Assembly: GCA_018135685.1 (NCBI GenBank)
Contig: JAENPR010000282.1
Coordinates: 248,001-312,000, forward strand
DNA: 64,000 bases
Direction of reading: 5' to 3'
Source of the DNA: Themeda triandra
Lineage: Eukaryota; Streptophyta; Magnoliopsida; Poales; Poaceae
Below the pieces are notes generated by a model, which searched no databases, had not been told where the DNA came from, and saw nothing but the letters and a program-made list of their open reading frames with translations. The translations under genes were made by a program, and so were the position numbers. Of this stretch, positions 37,074 to 48,434 are shown in pieces; position 1 is the stretch's first letter, and every line of letters begins with the position of its first letter.

Positions 37074-40000
37074 ATGCCACCCAGTAAGATGATCAGCAGC
37101 AAGTATCAACATGGGCTTCGAGGACGATTGTACAGCCCAAAAAACAGGCCCAGATACTGGTACATGCATGGGCCGTCAGGGCTCGCCAGATCGGTGGATC
37201 CACCATGGTCGCCGCAGCCGCTGCCCTATGCCAGCGCCTACATCTCCGTCTTCGCGACCTTCGCCGGCGACGAGCACCCACCAGGTACGCCCATCGCTTT
37301 CCGTCCCTGCTGCGCGAAACAGAGCACCCAACCCAAACCCAAGTCATGCGCATTCGGATCTGATCTGGGACACCATGGATACCCATGTCGTCCGCCCCTG
37401 CTCTCTTGTTCTGCAGTCACAACAATCAATTTTGCCCAAACTTTTGGTATGGTGAGCCGCTTCTTGTTCCACAAGTTTTCCGACCGGATGTCCAGATCGA
37501 CAAGCCTCCGCGGCATTCATGTATGTATCTGTTTCTAGAGTTGCCACCGTTCATGTACGAACGAATTCCGGTTGCTCTAAGGCTTCTCTTTTGTGTGATT
37601 ACTGCTTAATTAATTGCTAGTAGATGCCTAGACCATGGATCTAGAATACAAGACATCCGTATGGTTTGTGGCTAGCTACTTCGTAGTGGTTTCTAAATTT
37701 TCGCTTTTCTCCATGAAAATTATTGAAATTTGGACGAAAAAACTCACCTTGTTTCATCCTTTCAGGGAACAATCAACATCTTCCATGGTTCTGCGGTTCA
37801 TCTTCCTGGCATGACAGTTCCGAGTAACCATGGGATTCATGGATATGTAAGTAGCTACCTTTTACTGTTTGTTGCTCAATTTCCTTTCTTCTTTTTGAAA
37901 ATACTAGTAGACATGCAAGCTCGTGCATGTGGCTAAAAAAACATCAGTACCATGTGAACAAAACCAGAAAGCACTGATGGAGATTCTTTTGTCCAACACC
38001 GAATCAAAGCAAATAAAAGTTTGGCAACGTCAAATGTGGCATAGCTTATGAAATGAAGACCATCTATGCTTAACTGACGCACTGGCTTTCAATTTTTTTA
38101 CTATGGTTAAGATTCCCTGTTTACTTGTCAGCTTTCAGGAACCTCATAGCGAGCTGCAATAATTCGAAAATACATTGTCAGATTACAGAAAACCAACAAG
38201 TTATTTAATATCCTGAGTCCTATGAATGACTGCATTGATAGGATATGAACCAGGGTTGTCCATGCGCTTTAAATGAATCATCATACATAGGACAACTCTG
38301 CAAAGAAATAGGACTCTAAACAATCAGAAAAATATAAATATTGGTTATTTAAAGTTTGTTTATTACAACTTTACGATTATGGCAGACATGGAAATGCACA
38401 TGTTTATAGAAAATATTGGTAATAGAGAAATTTCAATAATAACATGCCAATTTCATACCAAATTCATTGTATCAACCGATTCCACACAAAACCAATTGCC
38501 AAATATGTAAGCCCCATAACCTGGTGTTTTAAATATCTTACCATGGGCAGGCTGAGGTTTTTCCAAATTGGCTAGTATGCGACGCGTTTACATGGGCTTA
38601 ATTAACTAGACCAACACATTAGAAAAAAACAAAATGCAAATCCATATAACATGGTTTCCAAATTGGCTTTGATGGATACATCTTCAAGACCAAATTGACT
38701 ACATTGTGAAGGAAAGGTAAAGTGGTAACAATTGCGATTAAATATATTTTCTTAGTGATGAATGAATATTACAATTGAATTTCTCGAAGTTATTTCTTAT
38801 ATCATATACTCCCTCCTTTTCAAATTGCATATACATTATTTCTACTATCTGTTTAAAACATAGTATCTAGCAAAAGATATATACCTTGAAAAGCTAAAAT
38901 TACTTACAATTTGGAATAGAGGGAGTAGAAAACATTCGAACCAGATCAAATCTAAAGTATATAAAAGCATCCAAGAAAAAAGCTAGAAACATTTACCATG
39001 CACTGTAGCTTCAGACATCTATTAGTGAAGATAACTGAAATGTGGACGACAACTTACCTTTGAGAGGGTAGACACAGAGACATTGTCTTGGCAATGGAAG
39101 TCTATGCTGCAACTCGATCATCAATATCCCCTGTCCACTTCATAGTTGGATTACCAGCTAGCAGCCTGTGGAACTATGCATTATTATATGATAATAGCTA
39201 TACAAAATAAGCTTTCTTTTCTTAATGCTATTTTATTATGAATGAAACCGGAATGGGTAACTGTTTTAGCCATGAAAATCCAAATTCAATAAGAAATGGT
39301 GGTAGTCTAGCTAGCCAGGACTCCAGGCTTCCCCAAGTGCAAAAGCACCCACAGCATTACATTATACTATTGATTGCATGATAACTGTGCTGACAATTTA
39401 CCCCTTCTATATCAAGCATCAATGCAACATGCTGCATCAAGCTACCTTTTACAATTTTCTGAATATTACCTGTCTCAACCCCTGGATATATATTTTTTGA
39501 CCAAGTGAGATTCCTTTGAGGGTTAATTCAACCGTATTGACAAAGAAGTCAACGGTTGCAAAGCTGAGAGTGTTGACTTCCTTTTCAAACCTGGCTAGAC
39601 AAGCAATGTACTTTGCTTTGGAAACCTTTTTTTTTATTGGGTGAAGAACCTAGGTTTGGTTTCTAAAGTTCTTAGTTTTGAAACTTTAGAAAGAAGATAG
39701 GGTAAGCAATTATTCCATTCATCTTGCAACTAAACTTACTGACCTGAAATGTATATGTTTGAATCTCTGTTTACTCGGCTGCTTCTTGCACTTGACAAAT
39801 TTCATTTCTTTTTGGAGATGCTATAAGAATGTATCTTTGAGGTTTTAGGATGTTAGTGTGACAAGATTACATCAGCACTCTTATAGTACATATTGGAAGT
39901 GTGTCTTCTGACATCTTTCCTGCCTAATGCAGGCTACAAAGTACATAAAGCAAATATTTTCATCCAGTGCATCTAAGCAGGCTGAAATGGCTGCTAACCC

Positions 40001-41001
40001 AGCTCAAGGAACTCGCAAACCAGAAATAAAATTGTAAGCAAAACTATATCTTTTGGTTCCATTTGGTTGAATCGTGCATGGCTTATGAGTAGCTATCTCT
40101 TTTATTGTCCAAATGCACTTGACTGTATTTTCTTATCAAAGTTGCTCTCCCTATATATCCTGTTGTGTTAGAATTTAGGCTGCTGCCGTTAAGTTTCATC
40201 TGTAGTGTACTTGAACTTGCTTACACAAAATTCTTTGATATTACTCTCTTTTTTAAGGAAAACAGGAATGGCAAACCCCCTCTTGCTGCCATTGCCATTA
40301 GAATTTAGTTCTGGTCAAAAGGCAAACCTGTACATCAAAACTGGAAAATTGACTTTGGTACTAGCTCAATTGAATAAAAAATTATGCAGATCACATGCTG
40401 AAAACAAATTTGCTGGTGCATGCCAATAAAATTTTGAAACGTCTCGACCAGGGTGCTTAATGCTGCTTTTCAGGCAAAAGAAAAACCTGGTGCACTATAC
40501 CAAGGCAAAGTTCATTTTTCTACATTGCCCATTGAGTTGGACACCTTAGTCAAAATCACATGAATTCAAAGCTATATGCAATTTGTATCTAGTAAACTTG
40601 TTTGTTCCATATTGCTCTTGTTGGAACTATTGCTTTTAGCTTTACTTTTTGTGGTGACAATTGTGCAAAACTGAAACAAAGTGAGATTATATTTGCTTGT
40701 AAGCCAAGAAAATACCATTCAGCCTTCTGAACTAGAAACATAGTGCAATGCTTAATATGTGACCAGAAACATAGTATAATACTTGGTATGTGGATTAAAG
40801 GATGTTCATTCATTTCAGCATTTTTCTTTTTTGATGTGCAGGCATGGAATTGCACAAAGAGATGTGGACACTACTTTAGCCTTGTTTACTTTTTGTGGTG
40901 TTGGCTGGTTCTATTTACTCAGCAATGACGATAGCAGAGGTACCAACAGAGGTTCAAGGTGCAATTGCCAGTGCCATTGTTCGAATGTTAAAAAAGATTA
41001 G
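37074..41001 (+). CDS. Candidate five-exon gene of unknown function
   Basis: Five blocks with canonical splice sites join into one open frame. Exon 1 ends at 37284 (CCAG then GTACG). The others are 37417-37520, 37766-37846, 39933-40033 and 40842-41001, the last ending in TAG. Acceptors are CTGCAG, TTTCAG, AATGCAG and GTGCAG; donors are GTATGT, GTAAGT and GTAAGC. The frame through exons 2-5 gives about 149 residues with no stop. It contains AQTFGMVSRFLFHKF, then FHGSAVHLPGM, then a polar stretch, and near the C-terminus a hydrophobic segment (LALFTFCGVGWFYLL) that could span a membrane. The start is uncertain: an in-frame ATG is at 37074 or 37164, while a better Kozak ATG at 37205 (CCACCATGG) opens another frame that stops in exon 3. 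No family is recognised. Intron 3 (about 2.1 kb) hosts transposons. Confidence 0.5.
37904..37930 (-). mobile_element. Helitron 3' terminus in intron 3 of the candidate gene
   Basis: On the minus strand a 7-bp hairpin (ACATGCA/TGCATGT at 37911-37917 and 37924-37930) is followed by CTA and then CTAG (37907-37904) and T. This resembles a Helitron 3' end, though the spacer is short. The matching 5' end at higher coordinates was not found. Confidence 0.4.
38809..38925. mobile_element. Stowaway MITE
   Basis: It runs from CTCCCTCC to GAGGGAG, 117 bases, flanked by TA on both sides (38807-38808 and 38926-38927). This matches the Stowaway TIR (CTCCCTCC) and TA target of Tc1/mariner-derived MITEs common in grass introns. 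Confidence 0.92.
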
Positions 41002-41599
41002 GAGTGGCAAATACTACATGTTGGCTGTGGATGCCCCTTGTTTTCTGTAATTAATAATCCTAGGCTGCCAAGATAATGGCAATGGGACTATGAAGTCATC
41101 AGCAGTGACACCTATTCTTTGAATCTTGTTCTTCTAGTCTGTATGTATTTATTATTGCGGTTATCCACTGAGTGGGGATCTTGCATGAAGATACAGGCCC
41201 TATGATGCATATACACATGTATATATCCATAATATATACATCTACATCTATACTTTTTTTTTCTATACCTTAGTAAAATGTCAGCCCACTTTTTTTTTGG
41301 TTTTTAGTCCACCCACCTGACCCAACACTCTATAAAAAATGAAACCGGTATCTTGAATCCACCGCATAAACAAAACTAAGGTCAAAACCCAGATTGGATC
41401 GGACATGGATTTTAAAAAAGGTACACCACAACAATCTACATAAAAAAATACGACAATAAAAAAATTCCTATCCGTAATGAAGAATTTTGGAAAAATACGC
41501 GGTAGAGAAGCTTATCAGGGCACATCTAGATAATTATCAGTGACACATGAAGGACAGGTCACTATTCTTGCGTCTGTGATAAGGGCACATTAGTGACGT

Positions 41600-41825
41600 G
41601 TAAAAACACATCAACACATCATCTGTGACACATAACTAGAAAACGTGTCACTGATATGCCCTTATCAACAACGTGTACTAGGAAAACACATCACTAATAA
41701 GCCCTTATCACCGTGCGTACTACCACATCACTGATTTGACTTTATCAACGATGTGTACCAAGAAAACGCGTCACCGATAGCCCTCTGTTACTAACACACA
41801 TAGAGAAAACATGTCACTAATAACA
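41600..41825. repeat. Short degenerate tandem array, period about 40-43 bases
   Basis: About five units share a pattern of AAAACGTGTCACTGATA, then GCCCTTATCA and a GTGTAC-like end. This resembles the subterminal repeat region of a DNA transposon, but no terminal repeat or TSD was identified. The flanking stretches (41002-41599 and 41826-42229) hold nothing recognised beyond AT-rich sequence. Confidence 0.6.
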
Positions 41826-42229
41826 ATTAAAAATACAGAAAAAGTGGAAATCTAGATCCACAGTGAACAAATCTGAATCCCACGTTTCATACAATATGGT
41901 ATATGGTACATTTCACACCAATACACATAGTTCAGACTTCACAGGACACACTAATTTCTCATGAGCAAAATAGTAACAGTGTTAAACTGTAAGGTTAATT
42001 GGACACACGCCACTTAAATTTTCATATTTCTGAACCACGCCATTGCTATTCATGTAACTTCTCCAGTGCCATTGAAATTTTGTGGATCTTTGTAATACGC
42101 TATTTTTCACAGCCTTGTGCCCATCTGCAGGTGTACAAGAGGGAGATGTATTTTTATATGGCCATTTTGCGCTCAACTGAATGGATAAGGGTTAAATCTT
42201 CTCGGTCCATCTTCGTCGTGTTCTCCTGA

Positions 42230-42680
42230 CTCGCAAACTGCAATTCCAAATCGCCGCGTGCCAGTCCTTTGCCATGCCGCACCGAGCATGCTGCCCATCC
42301 GTCGCTCAGGTTCATGTTCCTGAATGAGCCGGTCTAGTCATCGTAGTAGCCGGCGGAGGCTGCTCGCACGGACGTGAGGCTGTTGTCGTCGATGTCTCAG
42401 AACTCTACATTGAGGACGATGTTGAGCTCGACGGCGAAGAGATGGTTGCTGGTGTTGCTGTTAGCAGCGTTGGCAAAGCCCAGGAAGTGGCTTGGCAACG
42501 CCATGGAGAAGTTCCTGCTCGTGGAGATGATGAATGCCATGTGGTTGCTCATGTCGGGGTACTGGTTGATGATGCCAACCACGAAGGTTGGATGCCATGA
42601 TGCTTTCATTCGTGCCGTGGAAGCGCAGTAGGGTGGGGGTGGAAGGCATGCCCCTTCAGTATAGTGGAGCCCCATGTCTG
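42230..42680 (-). pseudogene. L-type lectin receptor-like kinase relic (lectin domain)
   Basis: On the minus strand the frame reads pieces of a legume-lectin domain from a LecRK: VVGIINQYPDMSNH, MAFIISTSRNFSMALP, SNHLFAVELN, then DIDDNSLTSVRAASAGYYDD after a stop. In intact family members these lie consecutively. Upstream (above 42600) the frame shifts relative to the conserved HAF(H)P stretch. Stops and shifts make it a dead fragment. No kinase domain is nearby. Confidence 0.8.
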
Positions 42681-42978
42681 CACGAAGATGCACGAAGCAC
42701 CACATCCTGCCGCCACGGTACCCACCGCAGTTCACCCATATCAATTTCTCCTTCCATAGTTGTGCGGCCTGGTCATGCCGCCACTGCCATAGGCAACAGG
42801 TTGGACACCATCACCTTGAACCTGACTTCCCGCGCTAGCGCGGTGATCTTTTAGGAGGTTTAACCACCATCACAACCGATGAATAAGATGAGCAATCGTG
42901 GCCTCCACTGTCCGGGCTCCACCGCGCCTCCTCTAATTGGTCCATCCTGATGGCATGCTCCCGCGGCAGTGCGTACCA

Positions 42979-43264
42979 GGGATTTTTTTTGGGCGAAATT
43001 TCACCGAAATTTCCAAAATATCGCCTTTTTCGGTGAGGACCGAATTTTTTTATATCGGTATTACTACGGCTTTACTTGTGTGAGATATTATGTTATTTCA
43101 TCGATGTTATACAAATCTGTGATGGATGATGGATTTAGAGACTTTTTCTAGTGAAATGATGCTAAATTTTTTTTAAAATCAATTTAAATTTGACCCGATA
43201 TTTTCGAAATTTCGCATTTATCGCTAGGGACTGAATTTTTTTCTACCGATATTTCGGTCCCTGG
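42979..43264. mobile_element. MITE-like insertion with a 9-bp duplication
   Basis: The sequence TGCGTACCA occurs at 42970-42978 and 43265-43273, exactly flanking a 286-base AT-rich insert rich in GAAATTTC and CGAAAT motifs. The ends are GGGATTTT and TCGGTCCCTGG, so a CCAGGGA/TCCCTGG inverted terminus overlaps the duplication. A 9-bp TSD would suit a Mutator-type MITE; a shorter TSD with CCAGGGA as the TIR is also possible. Confidence 0.7.
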
Positions 43265-43273
43265 TGCGTACCA

Positions 43274-43525
43274 CAGCATGAGGAAGTGCTTGAAGTCCAC
43301 CACGGTGCTCCAATACGCAGACGACACCATCATTCTGATTTGCGCTGACGTGAGAGCATGCAGCAGCTGAAGCTTGCATTTGACTCCTTCTCTAGGTACA
43401 CTAGGCTGAAGGTCAACTTTAGCAAGAGCATGGTGACTCCCATGCGCGTGCCCGTAGCAGAGTTCTAGGAAAACATGGGTCACCTACAGTGTAGGGAAGG
43501 CACCTTCCCCAAACCTACCTAGGGC
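43274..43525 (+). pseudogene. LINE reverse-transcriptase relic
   Basis: The plus strand reads TVLQYADDTIILI, the catalytic YADD block of an L1-type RT, followed after a shift by a SRYTRLKVNFSKS-like stretch, and near 43490 by a CREGTFPQTYLG-like piece. Frameshifts and stops separate these. The Gypsy LTR at 43528 truncates it on the right. Confidence 0.8.
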
Positions 43526-43527
43526 TA

Positions 43528-45149
43528 TGTTAACACCAAAATTTGGTAAAGGATATGACAGGTGGTCCCATGGTCGACAGAGAGAAGGATTCGGCAAAGG
43601 CGTATGCGGTCGGTTGATTTTCCACGATTCGGCAAGTGATCAAGCGGTCGGTTATCCTCAGCTGAGCAATGACTTCATTCGGGAAGCAAAAATGGCAAGA
43701 GGGGATTGACCAAAAGAGGAAGGAGCCATAATGATCAAGGACTCCGATCAAGTTTAGAGATAGGATCATGTATTTTCCAATTTTGTTTAGTTAGTCGTAG
43801 TCATTTAAGACTCGTGTCTTGTCCAGGGTGTAAATATAAACCCTCGACCATTGTAATAAGGGTTCACAACCAAATCAATACAACCGGCCCCGTGCCACCT
43901 TTTCGAGTCCTTCTAGTCGTGTCGTCGAGTTCTTCGAGAGGGCCAATCGATCCGTCGACCTCCGTAAGTCCCGGCAACCTTGCTATCATGTCTAGTATCA
44001 TGCGGTGGATTTAGATTATGATGCAAGTAGTCTCATTGTTTTAGCTTAGAACATGCGGTAGATCTAAGCTCGATCATGGGAAGTTTTTGCTTATGCCTTG
44101 TATCGTGCGGCGGATTAAGACATGAGTAAAGATAGTTATCGGCTCTTTTAGATTTGGCAAGATCTAATAGATTCATTAAGTTATCACGTGTTGCATGTTT
44201 TATTTAATGTTTAATTATTTGCAACACTCTTTTGCCCAATCTAGATTGATACTCTTTTTGGCTTTTGATCATTCTTTCATGTTTATTTAAATATCAAGTG
44301 GATCAAGTTCATAATTGCTGAATTAGATCAATCAAGATTGTCACGTGTTGCGGGTTCACGCATGATTAGATCGTCTAGGTCTTGGTTAAAGCTGGATATC
44401 ATGCGGCAGATGTAGGCTTTGCTTTGCTCTAGATCGTGATAGCTTGTTTGTTCCTTCTTCATGGATCCCAATTCGGTAATCTTGCCGATACGGTTATGCT
44501 TATACGTGTAATGAGTGCTTATAGATCTATTTAGACAATTGCATGCTTTTAGCTCTTTATTATTAGATTGTATCATGCGGCGGATTGATCTAAGCGTAGA
44601 GGGTGGCATATACTCATAGGAAGTCGTATCATGCGGTGGATTAGCTTGCTTTAGTATGTGCTTGACGGGTTTATGAAGGCTAGACGTGCGGCAGACTAGT
44701 TGGATTGGCCTATGCATGTGTTATCTTAGTAGATTTATATTTGCAAGTTACCTATCTATAATTGTTTATGCTTCAGTAATACTTTAAGCTTAAGATATAG
44801 TTTGTTATACTTCATCGATTTAATCTTGTTCAAACATGTCTTCATGTATACGTATTTGGCAATCAATTCCTTTTACTTCAGTTATATAAGAATTAGCCGA
44901 ATGACTTGCAAACATGTTGGCAGATAGCTTCTATAGCTATATGTCGTCGTAAGTGGCTTCAGGGCCGTAAATATGGAACTGTCTGGTCTCACCCGACATG
45001 TTCCAGTTTTGTTCTCACAGTTTTATCCCTTGTCGATTTTCAGGTCAAATCAACTGGCACGCTTCCGGATTCAGACGCCCGGGCACCCGATTGAAGTTAG
45101 GCTTTCCGACTTGCTGTGTGTGAGACACAGTGCGCTTTTTGTGTCAACA
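43528..45149 (+). repeat. 5' LTR of the outer Gypsy element
   Basis: It starts TGTTAACACC and ends GTGTCAACA (imperfect inverted ends, TG...CA), 1622 bases. The 3' LTR lies outside the window. Its interior carries a dispersed motif, roughly TATCATGCGGYGGATTAG, at about 43996, 44051, 44101, 44397, 44571, 44627 and 44683. Confidence 0.85.
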
Positions 45150-45175
45150 CACTTTTTGGCACGCCCGGTGGGACA
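45150..45175 (+). promoter_or_regulatory. Probable primer-binding region of the outer element
   Basis: Seven bases after the LTR, a segment starting TGGCACGCCCGG lies where the minus-strand primer tRNA should pair. A PBS begins with TGG to match the tRNA CCA end. The cognate tRNA was not identified. The inner element has almost the same sequence on the other strand next to its own LTR (60730-60748). Confidence 0.55.
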
Positions 45176-45190
45176 ACTTTTCAATTCAAG

Positions 45191-46937
45191 ATGTCAACTG
45201 AGATTGACAATAATCACGTTCTGAATGTGACTATGGATGAGTTGCAACCAGAACATAGACAGATGGTGGAACTGGCAGTTGAGCAGTATCAGCAGAAGTG
45301 CTTGATGTCTTTCTCCAAGAATAAGAGTAGTAAGGTGATTTTGAAGCAAGCATTACCAAGAGTCCTTCTTGCACATTAAACTGATGTTACTGATGAAGAA
45401 GAGATGCAGAAGGTAGTCGGGATTATTCATAAGGCTGTAGGAGATACCATGCTGAACCACAATACAACTTTTCTAAATACTTTTCGGATAGTCATGATTG
45501 ACACCTTCGGTCCAACAGTTGATAAGCGTTTTGAGGAAAACTTTGGTACAGTTGGTGGACCAGTGTTTTTCAATACACAGAAGTCTTCCATAAAGCCGAT
45601 TGGAGGAGGAGACATGATCGGCGCAAGGATGGAGCAGTTTATGCTGAAAAGCAGAAACCTCCTATGGTCGAGCAACAGACCCATGGTCAAGCAGCCTTTG
45701 GCGCAACAGCAGATATACCAGCATCCGCTTACAAGATTTCCCCAGTAGCAAACAGGTTGCAGAAAAGTGTTTATGGAGATGGGTATAATGAGTTTACCGA
45801 TTACAGTACCCTCAATGCTTTGCCAAATCCAGGGTACAAAAGTATATCAGGAATACCTTCTGGAGGACAACAAGGAACTCAAGATGCAAGTGAGCTTCTC
45901 TTAAGCAAATTGGCTGATATGATGCAGAATCAATTCGGCCTAAAACCAAAGACTCAACCATATTCATACAAATCTCCGTATCCAGAGTGGTACAATAGGG
46001 TAGCTCTTCCAACAAGGGTGAAGCCACCAACAGATCTAGCCAAGTTCTCAGGTCAAGATGACACCAGTACCATCGAGCACATTAGCAGATACCTGATGCA
46101 ACTCGGAGAGGCTGCCAGTGATGAAGCTTGGAGGATCAGATACTTTCCAATGTCCCTGACAGGACCGGCTTTCACATGGTTTGCGTCCCAGCCGGCAAAT
46201 TCCATTGGTACATGGGCAGAGTTGGAGCAAAAGTTCCATTCACACTTTTACACAGGAACCAATGAGAAGAAGATGGTTGATCTATGGGCTATGAGGATGA
46301 AGACTACTGAGACACCAATGGAGTATCTTCGCCATTTCAGAGAAGCTAAAAACATGTGCTATTCTCTGAACATACCTGATGATCAGCTCCCATAGTTGGT
46401 CATTGCAGGCATGTTGCCACATATCAAGGACAAGCTATTTGGCATGGAGTTTGAGGACCTCGGGCAGCTCTCACAAAAGTTGATAGCAATGAGCAACCAG
46501 GCCCAGGGATTCAGAAGAGGTACTCGTTTTCAGAAGAATAGTGCTACCATCAATGTTTACCAAGGCTTTTTAGAAGAAGCATCTGAATATGAAGATGAGG
46601 ATGAAGTAGCTGCTGCAGAATTGAACTGGGCAAAGGAGCCCACTTTGGTCAGTCAACGATGGGTGAAGCAGCAGAAAGGATCCTATGATTTTGATGTCAC
46701 CAAAGCAGACAGGCTCTTTTTGTATTTGGTGAAGGAAGGACGCATTAAGCTGCCAGAAGGACATCCCATGTTGCGCCCTGAAGGAGTGAAAGATAAGAAG
46801 TATTGTGGGTATCATGATACTAATTCTCACCATATCAATGACTGTTGCGTGTTCAGAGTAAAAGTTCAGAAGGCTATTCAAGATGGACACTTGAGATTTG
46901 ACGGCAAAATGCAAGTGGATAAGCAGCCTTTCCCTCA
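45191..46937 (+). pseudogene. Gypsy gag, N-terminal part, degraded
   Basis: Gag forms the particle that packages element RNA. The ATG at 45191 opens the frame; an in-frame TAA lies at 45377-45379; the frame then shifts by one between about 45660 and 45740; an in-frame TAG is at 46393-46395. The conserved gag core is at about 46010-46390 (TDLAKFSGQD, FTWFASQPANSIGTW, KKMVDLWAMRM, EYLRHFREAKN). A further C-terminal part (KKYCGYHDTNSHHINDC, near 46800) resembles the region before the protease. The LARD insertion cuts the codon after PFP. Confidence 0.88.
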
Positions 46938-47597
46938 TGTTTGGTCGAAAACTGAACGAAGACATGAATAAAAATAATATGCACAAGGGAGACACATGCA
47001 CACATCCGAAAACCATATATTTCATTAATTCTTTCTTGAATATACAAAATACATGATCAACGAGAAAAATGCCTTCTTCCGTCTTCGGCGTCATGCTTAA
47101 GGAGAGGTCGACGGTAAAGAGATTGCGTAGTTCGCCGATTCCCGGGGCTGTTGGGCACGACCGGTTAATTACATCCGCAAGAGCCCGCGGAAAACCTCCG
47201 ATTAAGCTGCGCTTCATGGTCGTCAAGTATTTGTTCATCGTCATGAGCCATATGCGATATATGGCGTAGTGACAATATGGGTAGCTTCATGTCGTCGAAA
47301 CTTGGTCATGACATCGCCATCGCCACGTCGGGGTAAACGGAATATATTAATGAAGGGGATGACGTTCGCCTCGTCGGTGCCCAGTCATGTACGCCTGCCT
47401 TCATTAACACGGATGTGTGTGAGTTGCTTTCGCCTCGTCGGTGCCCAGCAACAATGTGTCCGATCCCGTTTAATTAGAACGTGTCGGTGGGATGACGACT
47501 TTGCCTCGTTGACATTCAACCAGGTATAAGTATTACGTGAACGATGCTTTCTCATGAGATCAAATTGACAGCCTCCCGGCGTCAATATTTTTGAGAG

Positions 47598-47960
47598 CGA
47601 CGAGCGGGGTATGTCCGTCTCGTGCGGCATTCATTATTACGACGAGAGGGGTATGTCCGTCTCGTGCGGCCTTCATTGTCACGGCAAAACGGGGTATGTC
47701 CGTCTCGCACGGCCTTCATTATCACGACGAGCGGAGTATGTCCGTCTCGTGCGGCCTTCATTATCACGACGAGCGGGGGTATGTCCGTCTCGCGCGGCCT
47801 TGTTTTCTTGTCATCGCGACGAGCCGGGGTATGTCCGCCTCGTACGGCCTTGTTTTCCTGTCATCGTGACGAGCGGGGTATGTCCGTCTCGCGCGGTCTT
47901 GTTTATTTGTCATCGCAACGAACGGGGGTATGTCCGTATCGTGCGGTCTTGTTTATTTTG
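47598..47960. repeat. 42-50 bp minisatellite in the LARD LTR, eight units
   Basis: Each unit holds GGGGTATGTCCGTCTCG or a close variant between ACGAG and CTCGTGCGG, so many units can fold back (ACGAG/CTCGT). The first four are about 42 bases, a multiple of three, leaving every frame open as a 14-residue repeat. The same array is present in the other LTR at 61405-61767. The overlapping open frames are products of the repeat, not genes. Confidence 0.9.
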
Positions 47961-47984
47961 GCTCGACTTCAGCATAAATAACTC

Positions 47985-48150
47985 GGTAACGACCTCGCGC
48001 GGCGAGGGTTCTGACGTTACCAAGTTGTATTGTTGACATTGGTGAAGAGCAAGGTGCTTCGTCATCGGCATGTGTCTTCCTCATTGCATGGAACGGATTG
48101 ATCATCAGCACTCGACAACGACCTTGCGCGGCAAGGGTTCTGACGTTGTC
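47985..48150. other. Two homologous nested hairpins in the LARD LTR
   Basis: Hairpin 1 (47985-48021): outer stem GGTAACG/CGTTACC, inner stem CCTCGC/GCGAGG around loop GCG. Hairpin 2 (48114-48150): outer stem GACAACG/CGTTGTC, inner stem CCTTGC/GCAAGG around the same loop. Both have the same asymmetric bulge (A on one side, GTTCTGA on the other). The two differ at three stem pairs, and each difference is compensated on the opposite arm. The other LTR has both at 61792-61828 and 61921-61957. A conserved RNA or DNA structure is implied; its role is unknown. Confidence 0.85.
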
Positions 48151-48423
48151 AAGCTACTGGCCTTCTTCCATAGTAGATCAAAGGATGATTGATTGCTCAC
48201 GAAACAGCCGGTATGATGTATATATGATGGAGTTGCCAGAACCAGCGAGTTCTTGCTCTTCTCGGCGACTTGCTTGGCTTCTCGGCGACTTGCTTTGCTA
48301 CTTGGCGAGATGCAGCAAGGCGTCGGGGTGTTGCTTGGAGGCCAGGAACGGGAGCATGGCGACGGCGCGTTGCTTAGATGCGTATCTATATCAGAGCCCC
48401 GCCGGCACCACGGCCTTGGGTGC

Positions 48424-48434
48424 ATATATATATA
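48424..48434 (-). promoter_or_regulatory. Likely TATA box of the LARD LTR
   Basis: On the minus strand CCCC is followed by TATATATATAT within an otherwise GC-balanced stretch, the best TATA candidate in the LTR. Initiation about 30 bases on would be near 48390 and place the hairpins and minisatellite in the transcribed R/U5 leader. The matching site in the other LTR is near 62231-62241. Confidence 0.5.

Noticed and set aside
47598..47960. CRISPR-like array
   Set aside because: Repeats are adjacent without unique spacers and sit inside an LTR of a plant retrotransposon.
47582..48036. Repetitive open frames (also at 61389-61843)
   Set aside because: They are translations of the LTR minisatellite, whose 42-base unit keeps every frame open.
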